From contig NZ_JAIVAP010000011.1 in assembly GCF_020171945.1 (NCBI RefSeq), forward strand, positions 89,067 through 153,066: 64,000 nt of DNA. The letters run 5' to 3'. Of the stretch, positions 7,225 through 16,064 are shown in pieces. Every line of letters starts with the position of its first letter. Within the stretch, counting starts at the first letter, position 1. The notes under the pieces were generated by a model, which was not told the origin of the DNA, made no database searches, and was given only the letters and a program-made list of their open reading frames with translations. A program made the position numbers and the translations under genes. The DNA is from Bacillus infantis (GTDB lineage Bacteria > Bacillota > Bacilli > Bacillales > Cytobacillaceae).

Positions 7225-9738
7225 ATGGCTTACCAATCCAAAAATTATAAAAAGTTTATTGCATCATCTATGACAGCTGCTATGGTTGCTTCTGCAGTGG
7301 CACCAGCTGCCAGCTTCGCAGCTTCTGATTTTAAAGATGTAAAAGCTGATAACTTCTACTATGACTATATTACTGCTCTTGCAGATGCTGATATCATCGA
7401 TGGCCGTCCTGACGGAACATTTGACTTAGGCGGAAAGATCAACCGCGCTGAAGCATCTAAAATGGTGGCAAACATCCTTAAGCTGGATACAGACAAAGCT
7501 CCAGCTGCTAAATTTTCTGATGTAGATCAGTCTAAATGGTACGCAGAGTACATCAATGCTCTTTATGCAGAAGGCCTTATTGATGGTAAAGGAGCAGGCA
7601 AATTCGACCCTAACGGTACATTGACTCGCGGCGAGTTCGCTAAAATGGTTGTTGATGCTTACGACTTAACTTTAAATGCTAATGGCCCGAAAGCTAACTT
7701 CACTGATGTAAAAGCTGACAAGTGGTATGCTGACTATGTTGCGATCCTGTTCTCACATGAACTTGTAACTGGTACTACAAGCACTACTTTCTCACCAGAT
7801 GCTCAGATCAAGCGTGCAGACTTTGCCAAGCTTCTGACTGAAACTGACTGGGAAAAAGGCTCTACTCTAGAAAAGCCAAATGCGGCTCAAGCTTCTGTTG
7901 ACAGCGTAACAGGCGTTAACGCAAAAACAATCGAAGTTAAGTTCACAAAGGCAGTAGACACTAAAACTATTGACGCAATCACTCTGGAAGCTGGAACAGG
8001 TGCTTCTGATGCAGGTACTGTTTCTAAAGAATTGAGTGCAGACGGCAAAACATTGACACTGAAAGCTCAAAAAATCTTCAAGGGCAGCTACACAGTAAAG
8101 GTTCCTTTCGAAGCTGTTAAAGATACAGACGGCGAATTCGTTAAGCCTGTAAATGCAAAAGTAACTGTAAACGATACTGCAGCTCCAGTCCTGACTTCTG
8201 CAGCAGCAGCGATCAAAGATACAGCTGACGGAGTCAAAAAAGTAACATTAACATTTGACGAAGAAGTTTCTTCTATTGAAACAGTTAAAATCAATGGTAC
8301 TAACTACGATGCTGTTGTTGCTGGAAACAAAGCAACTGTAGCAGTTAACCTTGATGCAACTAAAACTTACGATGTTACTGTTGTAAATGCAAAAGATGCT
8401 GCCAACAACGTGAAAGCAGTTCAAACAAAGGCACTGACACTATCTGTTGACAACGTAGCTCCTTCAATCACAAGCGTAACAGCTGCTGGTGAAAACCAGG
8501 TTAAGGTTGCAGTTGATGAGGATTTGAAGGATAACAAACTTACTATCTCAGGTAAGGTTGGAACTTACACTGCTAATATTGTTACAGAAGCAGTAGTAAA
8601 CCCAGAAAACAGCAAAGAGTACATCGTTACTCTGAATGACAGCTACCTTTACAAAAACGGAAACTCTGACACTGTAACTCTGACAGTTGCAAAAGATGCT
8701 TTGTCTGACGAAATCGGCAACACAAATGCTGCTGAAATCACTAAAACTGTTACAGTTAACAAAGACGTAACAGCTCCTTCAGTTGTAAAAGTAGAAACGT
8801 CTAAAACTGCTGGTAAAGTAACTTCATTCTCTGTGACTTACAGTGAGGAAGTAACAGTTAATGAAGCTGGCAAGATTTCTGTTGTGAACTCTAAAGGGGA
8901 AATTCTTTCTTCTGGCCAGGTAGTTACAGATGCAAAACTAGCTGCTAACGATGCTAAGACTGTCGTATTTACACTTGCTAGCGATCTTAAAGCAGATAAA
9001 TACAGCTTCGTACTTGCAGAAGGTTATGTAGCAGACAAAGCACTTGCACCTAACGACAGCGCTAAACACGAATTCTCAGTAGATGTAACAGAAGACGGCC
9101 AGCCTGTAGAAACAACTTTTGAAATCGAAGACGCGGATGCAGTTTCCAATGTCATTACTGTAGATTTCGGTGAAAAGGTACTAGCTACTGGAACTGGTTC
9201 AGCTCTAAACCCTGCTGCATACACAGTTAACGGAACTGTGCTTCCAGCTGGTACTGATATTGCTTTCAAGAAGGACAATGGTGCCGTTGATCAGACAACA
9301 GTAGAAATCACTCTTCCAGAAGGCTTTGTAAAAGCTAGCGACGCAAAGGCGATCTTCACTGTTACTGGTGTAAAGACTCTTGATAACAAAGAGAGCCTGC
9401 CGTTCACTCAGACTCTGGAAATCACTGATAACACAGCTCCAGAAGTAACGTCACTTACTGTGACAAACTTGACTGAAGTTACTGTGGCATACTCAGAGAA
9501 TATCGCTATTACTGGTACTAACCCTTCCATTGCTGATGAGATTTCACTGCTTGATAGCAAGGGTGCAGTGGTTGCCTTCACTAATCCTAAAGTTGAAAAT
9601 GGCAAGCTGGTATTAACTGTTGCAGATTCTTCAAAAGTTAGCTCTTTGGCTACTATCAAAGTAAATGCAGAAGATGCTAACCTCAAAGACGCAGCTGGAA
9701 ATGCCCAGAAATCTGGTTTGAGCGTAGTGAAAAAATAA
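7225..9738 (+). CDS. major S-layer protein (three SLH domains, Ig-like array)
   Basis: This 837-residue protein starts with a 32-residue signal peptide ending in SFAAS. Residues about 34-210 hold three SLH motifs (for example FKDVKADNFYYDYI, FSDVDQSKWYAEYI, FTDVKADKWYADYV), which bind pyruvylated secondary wall polymer. The rest is a series of beta-sandwich, Ig-like segments rich in T, V, A, K and D, with repeats such as DTAAPVLTS, DNVAPSITS, DVTAPSVVK and DNTAPEVTS marking domain boundaries. This is the architecture of Bacillus Sap/EA1-type S-layer subunits. Preference for GCT, GTA, ACT and AAC codons sets it apart from its neighbours and suggests very high expression. Cysteine is absent, as expected. 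Confidence 0.9.
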   Translation: MAYQSKNYKKFIASSMTAAMVASAVAPAASFAASDFKDVKADNFYYDYITALADADIIDGRPDGTFDLGGKINRAEASKMVANILKLDTDKAPAAKFSDVDQSKWYAEYINALYAEGLIDGKGAGKFDPNGTLTRGEFAKMVVDAYDLTLNANGPKANFTDVKADKWYADYVAILFSHELVTGTTSTTFSPDAQIKRADFAKLLTETDWEKGSTLEKPNAAQASVDSVTGVNAKTIEVKFTKAVDTKTIDAITLEAGTGASDAGTVSKELSADGKTLTLKAQKIFKGSYTVKVPFEAVKDTDGEFVKPVNAKVTVNDTAAPVLTSAAAAIKDTADGVKKVTLTFDEEVSSIETVKINGTNYDAVVAGNKATVAVNLDATKTYDVTVVNAKDAANNVKAVQTKALTLSVDNVAPSITSVTAAGENQVKVAVDEDLKDNKLTISGKVGTYTANIVTEAVVNPENSKEYIVTLNDSYLYKNGNSDTVTLTVAKDALSDEIGNTNAAEITKTVTVNKDVTAPSVVKVETSKTAGKVTSFSVTYSEEVTVNEAGKISVVNSKGEILSSGQVVTDAKLAANDAKTVVFTLASDLKADKYSFVLAEGYVADKALAPNDSAKHEFSVDVTEDGQPVETTFEIEDADAVSNVITVDFGEKVLATGTGSALNPAAYTVNGTVLPAGTDIAFKKDNGAVDQTTVEITLPEGFVKASDAKAIFTVTGVKTLDNKESLPFTQTLEITDNTAPEVTSLTVTNLTEVTVAYSENIAITGTNPSIADEISLLDSKGAVVAFTNPKVENGKLVLTVADSSKVSSLATIKVNAEDANLKDAAGNAQKSGLSVVKK

Positions 9739-9766
9739 TTATACCTTCTCGTAAGGTATGCATACC

Positions 9767-9811
9767 AAAGAACCCTCCTGACGCACTTGCTGCCGGGAGG
9801 GTTCTTTTTAT
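9767..9811 (+). terminator. terminator of the S-layer gene
   Basis: AAAGAACCCTCC pairs with GGAGGGTTCTTT around a 17-base loop, followed by T residues. A smaller inverted repeat (ATACCTT/AAGGTAT) lies just after the stop codon. Confidence 0.85.
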
Positions 9812-9912
9812 AAAAAGCCAAAATTTGAAAAAGTGCCAGACTCAGTTATTATGATAATAGTTTATATAAAGCAGACACAGCTTCCAGTGGCAGAAGTTAT
9901 TAAAAATTATTC

Positions 9913-9959
9913 ATGCAAGCATATTTTAATACTAATTGGTACTGTTTTAGTGGTACTAT
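9913..9959 (+). promoter_or_regulatory. candidate promoter and operator of the PlcR-like regulator
   Basis: TGGTACTAT at 9951-9959 is an extended -10 box. The palindrome ATGCAAGCAT at 9913-9922 (TATGCTTGCAT on the other strand) resembles half-sites of the PlcR box but with shorter spacing. A second palindrome, TATTATGATAATA, lies at 9847-9859. Which of these is bound by the regulator is unknown. Confidence 0.4.
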
Positions 9960-9997
9960 AGTTCTAACAAATATCCTATATTAGTGAGGGAAGGATC

Positions 9998-10879
9998 ATG
10001 AATTTAAGTGAATACCTAATTGGTGATAGCCTGCAGTCTTTTCGTCAATATAAAAATATGAGTACGAAAGAGCTATCCGAAGGGATTTGTACGGAGGAAG
10101 AGTTGATCTCATATGAGAAGGAGAGAGACTACCCAAGCCTTGAAATCCTTAATCAATTATTGAACAAGCTTAGCATTGATCTTACATATTTCTTTAACGT
10201 CGCCTCAAAATCTTCTATTAATTACTCTACAGCAGTCATGCAAATTATAAATAAACATAAACGAACCTGGAACTATGAAGCAATCTATGAAATCGTGCAA
10301 AAAGAGCTCAATAATCCAATTTTTCAGCCTGTGTTGTTGAAACAGTTTCTTCTTTGGCACCAGGGCATATGCGTTTTCTACTTGGAAAAGGATAAAGAAA
10401 GGGCAATCAGCCTTCTGCATCAGGCGATTGATTTGACTAATCCCAAAAGGGAGAATTTGTCTGAGCGGGAGATTGAGATATTGACGAGTGTTGCACTTTT
10501 ACATAGAGATACAAAGGATTATAGGGAGGCAATCTCAATCTTTAAGAAGGCATATGAAGATTTAGAAAAACTCCCACATATACTTGATCCCAGAGGAAAG
10601 GTCAGAGTGTTGTTAGGTCTTGCCCAAACACTTACGGAGATTGAAGATTATAATGAATCATTGATCTTTTGCCAGAAAGGGATTGATCTGTGTATTCATG
10701 AGGAAATCCTATTTCTCTCAGCTAACCTATATTATCAATATGGAGAAAATCTTATAAAATTAGGCAAAGTAGAAAAAGGAAAAGAATATATTAACAAATC
10801 AATATACATTTTGAAATTACAGAGAAATGAAAAATTAGTGAGAATCGTTGAGAGTGAATTGGAAAATTTATTAACTTGA
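9998..10879 (+). CDS. PlcR-like RNPP-family quorum-sensing regulator
   Basis: This 293-residue cytoplasmic protein has an N-terminal helix-turn-helix (about residues 8-62: LQSFRQYKNMSTKELSEGIC, then SYEKERDYPSLEILNQLLNKL) and a C-terminal TPR region. Segments such as DYREAISIFKKAYEDLEKL, DYNESLIFCQKGIDLC and LYYQYGENLIKLGKVEKGK follow the PlcR pattern closely. RNPP regulators bind a re-imported linear peptide in the TPR groove and change DNA binding. Forty-four bases downstream is a short exported peptide gene, the usual partner, so the pair is probably co-transcribed. Start ATG is preceded by AGTGAGGGAAGG. Targets are not known; the flanking S-layer and SLH genes are candidates by position only. 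Confidence 0.85.
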   Translation: MNLSEYLIGDSLQSFRQYKNMSTKELSEGICTEEELISYEKERDYPSLEILNQLLNKLSIDLTYFFNVASKSSINYSTAVMQIINKHKRTWNYEAIYEIVQKELNNPIFQPVLLKQFLLWHQGICVFYLEKDKERAISLLHQAIDLTNPKRENLSEREIEILTSVALLHRDTKDYREAISIFKKAYEDLEKLPHILDPRGKVRVLLGLAQTLTEIEDYNESLIFCQKGIDLCIHEEILFLSANLYYQYGENLIKLGKVEKGKEYINKSIYILKLQRNEKLVRIVESELENLLT

Positions 10880-10923
10880 TGGTAAAATATACAATAAACA
10901 TATGAGATAGGGAGGTATTTTCT

Positions 10924-11100
10924 ATGAAGAAAATTCTTTTGGCAGGTACAATGGCTCTAGGGATAATAGCTTTAGGCTCCTCACTTTTTAATGGGTATTC
11001 TGAACAGGCTGGCTTACCATCTGAACATAGCTTAATCAAGTCTTCTGGTGTTCAAGGTAGCGGGAACGTTACTATTTTTGGTTTGCCTTCTGAACACTGA
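10924..11100 (+). CDS. PapR-like signalling peptide precursor with two GLPSEH copies
   Basis: This 58-codon ORF starts at ATG 10924 with GGGAGGT seven bases upstream, and lies 44 bases after the PlcR-like gene. Residues 1 to about 22 form a Sec-type signal (MKKILLAGTMALGIIALGSS). The mature part contains AGLPSEH at residues 29-35 and ends in FGLPSEH at 52-58. A C-terminal heptapeptide next to a PlcR-type gene is the arrangement of PapR in the Bacillus cereus group, whose active peptides share the xxLPxEx pattern (for example ADLPFEF). Here the peptide appears twice, once inside and once at the C-terminus, which is unlike PapR. Release by an exported protease and import by an oligopeptide permease are inferred. 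Confidence 0.85.
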   Translation: MKKILLAGTMALGIIALGSSLFNGYSEQAGLPSEHSLIKSSGVQGSGNVTIFGLPSEH

Positions 11101-11136
11101 TTAAGTTGAGCAAAATAACCCTATATAACTAGCAAA

Positions 11137-11169
11137 GAAGAGCTCCTTCTCATCTGAGAGGAGCTCTTC
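11137..11169 (+). terminator. hairpin terminator of the regulator-pheromone pair
   Basis: GAAGAGCTCCT pairs with AGGAGCTCTTC, and the stem can be extended inward by CTC/GAG. The T tract is poor, so termination may be incomplete. Confidence 0.6.
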
Positions 11170-11248
11170 AATATAATTGAAGTAACATAAATAATAATAC
11201 AGATATTTACAGTGAACTAATGAAGGTTTTCTCTTGAACAGAAATAAT

Positions 11249-11497
11249 TCACTTCTTATCTCTCAGAATCTTATCCAACAACCCCTGATTCCGCTCAACC
11301 ACTTCCTTAGTTTCCTCAGTCAACAGCTTGTATTCCACAACTCTGCTCTCATCGCTAATTTCAGCTTCAATGATATCCCCATCTTTAATTCCCGCGGGCA
11401 GCTGACCTGCCTGGACGATAACTCTTTCATTTTCGTCATTGCGAGGCAGGAGGATAGTAATTTCGCCTTCTATTGCTTCAACGATATATGCCTTCAT
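11249..11497 (-). CDS. DUF3006-domain protein
   Basis: This 82-residue protein has the DUF3006 pattern: YIVEAIEGEITILLPRNDENERVIVQAGQLPAGIKDGDIIEAEI. It has no signal peptide. DUF3006 proteins are commonly encoded next to ComEC-like metallo-beta-lactamase proteins, as here: the start lies one base past the stop of the upstream SLH/metallo-beta-lactamase gene, so they form an operon. A small beta-rich fold is predicted from the pattern. Function is unknown; a role as partner or regulator of the metallo-beta-lactamase protein is only inferred from linkage. Confidence 0.8.
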   Translation of the reverse strand: MKAYIVEAIEGEITILLPRNDENERVIVQAGQLPAGIKDGDIIEAEISDESRVVEYKLLTEETKEVVERNQGLLDKILRDKK

Positions 11498-11498
11498 C

Positions 11499-13004
11499 TT
11501 ATTTGTCTCCCGTTATAGAATATCCGCTGTCAGTGGATTGTACCTTGATATTTCCATCATTATAAGTGCTGAATAGCTCAGAGCCAATTGATTGTAATCG
11601 TTGGATGACGGTTGAGTACGGGTGTCCATATGAGTTTTCCCCATATGACAGGATTGTAAAAGCAGGCTGAACCGCCCTTAGGAAATTTATAGATGAGGAT
11701 GTATCTGAGCCGTGGTGGCCAGCCTTCAAAATGTCGGCTGATACATCAAAGCTATGAAGCATATCCTCTTCATTTTCAACAGTTGCATCGCCTGTCAGCA
11801 GAAAACTGACATCTTCATGGACGATTTTCAATACGATTGATGACTCATTCAAGCTGGAGCTTTCATTCGCTGAATTCAGTACCCGTACAATCAGGTCTTC
11901 ATCAATGTTCAAATATTCCCCCACAGAAGGAATTTCAAGCGGGATTCCCTTTAGGTCAATGAGTGACAGATATTCTGAATAAGTTTCTGTTGTATGGACT
12001 TTCCCGCTGTCCAATACTTTTTTTACAGGAAACTGCTTTAACACGTCAACGAGTCCACCGATGTGATCTGCATCAGGATGGGTAGCTACCATTAGATCAA
12101 TGGAGTTGATGCCTTTTTGCTTTAAAAAGCTGATAACCTCATCACCTGCATAGCGGTTTCCTCCATCGATCAATATATTTTTCCCATTTGGGGTTTTAAT
12201 TAGAATGCTGTCTCCCTGGCCGACATCAATAAAAAAGGCGGTGATTTCACCGCCAGCTGCTTCTGCATCTGTATTTCGAATAATCCGTGCAAGGAATGAT
12301 GCAAATTCCGCCCGATTAACATTTGAATTAGGCCTGAACGTATTGTCCGGGTACCCTCCGGTAATGTTATTTTTAACCATGATCTGGATCACACCGTATG
12401 CCCAGTGCCTGCTTGAAACATCCTTAAAAGAGATGGTGCTTTTACCAGAAAGCTCATATGCCCTTACAAGCATAGCCGATAACTCGGCCCTTGTAATTGC
12501 TTCGTTAGGCTTAAAGCTCCCGTCTGTATAGCCTCCCATAATTCCTTCCTTTGCAATCGCCCCGATTGAAGCATAAGCCCAATGTCCAGAAGAAACGTCT
12601 GTGAATGAAGGCTTGGAAGGGGATAAGCCAAGGTGGCGTGTAATGATTGCAGCTGCTTCCGCACGAGTAATGCTTTTCTTAACGCCAAACGATCCGTCTG
12701 AATAACCGCCAACGAGGCCCATTTCATAGAGCAGATTAATATTCGCTTCAGCCCAATGGCCGCCTGTGTCCGTAAAAAGACCTGCAGGCTCCGGCTGTGA
12801 AGGGATCGGTTCCGGAGTCTCCCTAATTATATCTCCGTTACTATCATGATAATGATATTCACCTGTTTTGAGTCCATATTGAGCGCAATTGGTCCAGCAG
12901 GTATGGCCCCCGCTTGAATCCGTTCCTCCAGGTGATGCTGACGCATTTGATAATGGTATGAAAAAGAACGTGATGGCAATAAACAATGATGCTAGCTTTT
13001 TCAT
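11499..13004 (-). CDS. SLH-anchored ComEC-like metallo-beta-lactamase-fold hydrolase
   Basis: The start at 13004 (501 residues) is chosen because GGGAGG precedes it and a signal peptide (1-24) follows; the frame is open for 53 more codons upstream without support. Order of parts: signal peptide; a Cys/His segment ending in YHYHDS (about 30-54); a proline-rich linker; three SLH motifs (about 77-240); and a metallo-beta-lactamase domain (about 252-501) with FFIDVGQGDSILI, ILIDGG and the metal motif HPDADHIGG (309-317), plus LLTGDATVENEEDML and LKAGHHGSD. This domain is the type found at the end of the DNA uptake protein ComEC. Acting on the cell surface, it could degrade extracellular nucleic acid or phosphodiesters; substrate is inferred. 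Confidence 0.87.
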   Translation of the reverse strand: MKKLASLFIAITFFFIPLSNASASPGGTDSSGGHTCWTNCAQYGLKTGEYHYHDSNGDIIRETPEPIPSQPEPAGLFTDTGGHWAEANINLLYEMGLVGGYSDGSFGVKKSITRAEAAAIITRHLGLSPSKPSFTDVSSGHWAYASIGAIAKEGIMGGYTDGSFKPNEAITRAELSAMLVRAYELSGKSTISFKDVSSRHWAYGVIQIMVKNNITGGYPDNTFRPNSNVNRAEFASFLARIIRNTDAEAAGGEITAFFIDVGQGDSILIKTPNGKNILIDGGNRYAGDEVISFLKQKGINSIDLMVATHPDADHIGGLVDVLKQFPVKKVLDSGKVHTTETYSEYLSLIDLKGIPLEIPSVGEYLNIDEDLIVRVLNSANESSSLNESSIVLKIVHEDVSFLLTGDATVENEEDMLHSFDVSADILKAGHHGSDTSSSINFLRAVQPAFTILSYGENSYGHPYSTVIQRLQSIGSELFSTYNDGNIKVQSTDSGYSITGDK

Positions 13005-13112
13005 AGTAACCTCCCAATAATCTTGTAATTCCGGAATTATTGTAACAGAAATGTAATGTGAAAGGAGGAAGAATACTGGAATGGATTCATTTACCACGGA
13101 GAGTGAAATAAG

Positions 13113-13142
13113 AAAAAACACTTGGAAGAATCCAAGTGTTTT
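13113..13142 (-). terminator. terminator of the repeat-containing stalk protein gene
   Basis: A perfect 12-bp stem (AAAACACTTGGA with TCCAAGTGTTTT, 4-base loop) is followed on the minus strand by a T run. It separates this gene from the metallo-beta-lactamase operon downstream. Confidence 0.85.
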
Positions 13143-13159
13143 AAAATGTTCTCTTTTTG

Positions 13160-15856
13160 TCAATTAGTAGTCAAAGTAATTGTGTTTGATGGAGCAGATA
13201 AATTATTCCTGCTTGCGGTTATCCCATCAGCGATTGCCAGGACGAATACCTTATAGTCAATGTTCGGCTGAAGGAGTCTGCCTGAGATATCAACGGTATC
13301 AGACCGAAGCGTCAATTGAGAGGGCTGATTTTTTTCAACCCATAGATTGATGTTATTACGGACTGCATTCGCTGTGTTCAGGTCAAAGCCAGCAGCGTCT
13401 GATTCTTTGACAATCATGATTTCATACCTAATGATGCCTGAATCGTCACTAGGCTTGTTAAAGCTGATATTTAGATCGGAACCATTTCCATTGTTTGAGA
13501 TGTCAGCTGCTGTAACCTGGGCAGCCGCGTTAACCTGAACATCAAGCAGCAGGAGAGGCTGTGATGCTAGTGAAAGTGCATTTGAACTGGGATTTCCTGC
13601 CGCCGAAACGCTCAGGACAAAAAACTTGTAGGATTCTCTTGTCCTGATAAGCTCTCCATTGGCATCTTTAGCATTGGATGCCAGCCTTTTCACTATATCG
13701 CCGCCGGTTTTGGTGACTCTGGTGTAATTGGCAGCCGCAGTCCCATTCGCCCTCGCTAAATTGAACGATGAAGCTTCTGCTGTTTTTACAGCAATAATCC
13801 TGTATTCAGTTATCTTGCTTTCGTCTGCTGCTTTTGTGAAGGAAATTTCAATGTCGCTTGAGTTTCCGGTATCTGCTACATCAGCGGCCTGCACGTTTCC
13901 AACTGGGTCAGCTGTACTGTTTCCTTCAAGCGTAACTACAGGCGAAGCGGATGATAATGAATTATTGGCTGTGTTCCCTCCTGAAGAAACGGAAAGTACA
14001 AATACTTTATAAGCGACTCCTTCTCGTATTACTTCACCATAAACATCCCGGGCAGCAGCTGAAAGGGACGTCCTGATGTTGCCGCCAGTTTTAGCTGCAG
14101 TTGTGTAATTTCGGGAGGCAACGGAATTTGCAGCAGCCAGGTTAAAGGAAGCTGCCTGGGATGACTTGATGACCAAGATCCGGTAAGAGGTAATATTGTC
14201 TTCTTTTGAAGCCTTATTAAAGGTGATTTCCAGATCTCTTCCATCGCCCAAGTCGCCTATATCACTCGCTTTTACATTGGATACTGCAGAGGCTAATATA
14301 TTGTTGGCAAGAGTTACCGAGCCTGATGCTGAAGACAATGAATTTTTATAGTCATTGCCCTGGCTGCCCGCGGTAAAAATAAAGACGCGGTATGGGATGC
14401 CCTGTTGTATATAGTTTCCGTCCACGTCTCTGGTGCCGGATTGGAGATTCAATGTGATGTCTGCTCCCGTTTTATTTACCCGGGTATAGTTGGATGAGCT
14501 CACATAAGAAGCCTTTGCCAAACTGAAATAGCTTGCATCTGAAGCTTTAACAACCATGACCCGATATTCGGAAACACGGGACTCAGATGCCGCCGGCTTA
14601 AAGCTGACCTGCAGATCGCGCCCGTCTCCAAAATCCGATGTATCCTTCACTGAAACACTGGAAGCACGGATTTCCTCCGGTTTTGAAATTAGCGTAAGAT
14701 CCGAAGATGGGGAAGACAAAGAGCTGCTGAATCCCCAAGTTCGGTCACCTATTGAAACAACAAACAGCTTATACTTTATACCCTCCTGTATGAAGGTGCC
14801 GTCACTATCTCTCGTGCTGCTTGCTAATGTCTGCTTTATATTCTGTCCATTTTTGCTTATGGCAGTATAATAGGAAGAAGGTACTTGCAGGGCTGCCGAT
14901 AGATCAAATGAACTCGCTTTGCTGGATTTTACAATAATTGCACGATAATGATCAAGGCCGTATTCATCAGAGAGGCGGCTGAACGACATCTCAATATCCC
15001 GTCCATCCCCATAATCACTGGCATCCTTGAGTTTAACCCCTGACACCTTTCCTGCTGTAAAGCGATCCTGAAGGGTGATGGCGGCAGAGCTTGATCCCAA
15101 TATTCCTCTTGAATGGCTTACTGAAATGACAAATATCGTGTAGGAAATGTCGTTCCTGATTATCTCGCCATCAGAATCCAATGTTCCATAAGACAGATTC
15201 CTGCTTACTGTATTTCTGCTGTCTGCAGCATCCAAATAGCGGTTTGCCGGCAGTCTGAATGCATTGTTAACATTAAAAGCTGCAGCCTTTGATGTTTTAA
15301 CAGCTATTAATCTGTAAAAATCGATAGCAGAATGATTTCCGGGCTGCTTAAAGCTGACATTCATATCCCGGGCATCTCCAAAATTTCCTGTGTCAGAAGC
15401 CGTCAGCTCAGAAACTGTATAGCTGGCTGATTTGATGTCCACTCTTTTATCTTGATGGCTGTATGCTACCTCACTCCCCAATGCAGTACTTACAAACCGG
15501 ATTGGGACAAGTGTGCGGCTGTTAAGAATCTGAGCCGGAACATCCATTGTGGCGCCCTGGCTATTGATCTTTGCCCGCGGTGAACCTATTTTTATCTCAA
15601 TATTTGTTCCGCCTTTTTGGGCAGAGATGGTTTTGGTTTTCGCGCTGTAACTCACCTTAGAGTCCAATGCCTCAAAAATTGAGCGCAGGGGAACCAAAAC
15701 CCTCCCGCCGATAATAACAGGAGCCTGGTCAGCAGATAACTGCTTATCATCTACATAAATCTTAATCTTCTTATCAGCAGCAAAAGAAGAAGCCGGAAAC
15801 AAAGACACAACTAAAAACACAAACAGGATCAACACCCTCATAAACTTCCTTGGCAT
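13160..15856 (-). CDS. surface protein with stalk domain and six tandem Ig/Fn3-like repeats
   Basis: This 898-residue protein starts at ATG 15856 with AGGAGGG just upstream. A signal peptide (1-26) is followed by a copper-amine-oxidase N-terminal-type stalk domain (about 28-145: PVIIGGRVLVPLRSIFEALDSKVSYS, then LNSRTLVPIRFVSTALGSEVAY). The rest consists of six repeats of about 120-125 residues, each opening with a D(Y/F/L)GDGRD-type motif (NFGDARD, DYGDGRD, DFGDGRD, DLGDGRD, DTGNSSD, NNGNGSD) followed by F-K-x-YR-V-VK and ending in YKVFVLSV. No enzyme motif is visible. Despite the domain name it lacks an oxidase domain. It is probably an extended wall-associated adhesin or scaffold. Confidence 0.82.
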   Translation of the reverse strand: MPRKFMRVLILFVFLVVSLFPASSFAADKKIKIYVDDKQLSADQAPVIIGGRVLVPLRSIFEALDSKVSYSAKTKTISAQKGGTNIEIKIGSPRAKINSQGATMDVPAQILNSRTLVPIRFVSTALGSEVAYSHQDKRVDIKSASYTVSELTASDTGNFGDARDMNVSFKQPGNHSAIDFYRLIAVKTSKAAAFNVNNAFRLPANRYLDAADSRNTVSRNLSYGTLDSDGEIIRNDISYTIFVISVSHSRGILGSSSAAITLQDRFTAGKVSGVKLKDASDYGDGRDIEMSFSRLSDEYGLDHYRAIIVKSSKASSFDLSAALQVPSSYYTAISKNGQNIKQTLASSTRDSDGTFIQEGIKYKLFVVSIGDRTWGFSSSLSSPSSDLTLISKPEEIRASSVSVKDTSDFGDGRDLQVSFKPAASESRVSEYRVMVVKASDASYFSLAKASYVSSSNYTRVNKTGADITLNLQSGTRDVDGNYIQQGIPYRVFIFTAGSQGNDYKNSLSSASGSVTLANNILASAVSNVKASDIGDLGDGRDLEITFNKASKEDNITSYRILVIKSSQAASFNLAAANSVASRNYTTAAKTGGNIRTSLSAAARDVYGEVIREGVAYKVFVLSVSSGGNTANNSLSSASPVVTLEGNSTADPVGNVQAADVADTGNSSDIEISFTKAADESKITEYRIIAVKTAEASSFNLARANGTAAANYTRVTKTGGDIVKRLASNAKDANGELIRTRESYKFFVLSVSAAGNPSSNALSLASQPLLLLDVQVNAAAQVTAADISNNGNGSDLNISFNKPSDDSGIIRYEIMIVKESDAAGFDLNTANAVRNNINLWVEKNQPSQLTLRSDTVDISGRLLQPNIDYKVFVLAIADGITASRNNLSAPSNTITLTTN

Positions 15857-15926
15857 AATGCCCTCCTATAATGGTCAAATATAGATTATTTTACAATATA
15901 TAGTAGTAGTTGTATAGATGGGGGTT

Positions 15927-16021
15927 GTATAGGTGACAGGTACCTCCCGAAATTTGTCGAAGCCTTTATGATAGGGTTTTGGAGTGGCTAAGAAGAAAAA
16001 ATGGGTGCCTGTCACCTATAC
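15927..16021. repeat. 95-bp palindromic interspersed element
   Basis: The ends GTATAGGTGACAGG and CCTGTCACCTATAC are perfect inverted repeats. Inside the left end are CCTCCCGAAATTTGTCGA, the complement of the TCGACAAA/CGGGAGG block found at 24555-24582, 24646-24674 and 37517-37545. Confidence 0.75.
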
Positions 16022-16033
16022 CACTTTTGCACA

Positions 16034-16064
16034 CCTAAAAAAACAGGAGCAATTGCTCCTGTTT
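16034..16064 (-). terminator. terminator of the second stalk-domain gene
   Basis: AAACAGGAGC and GCTCCTGTTT form a perfect 10-bp stem around AATT, followed on the minus strand by a run of seven T. The stem overlaps the stop codon. Confidence 0.88.
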
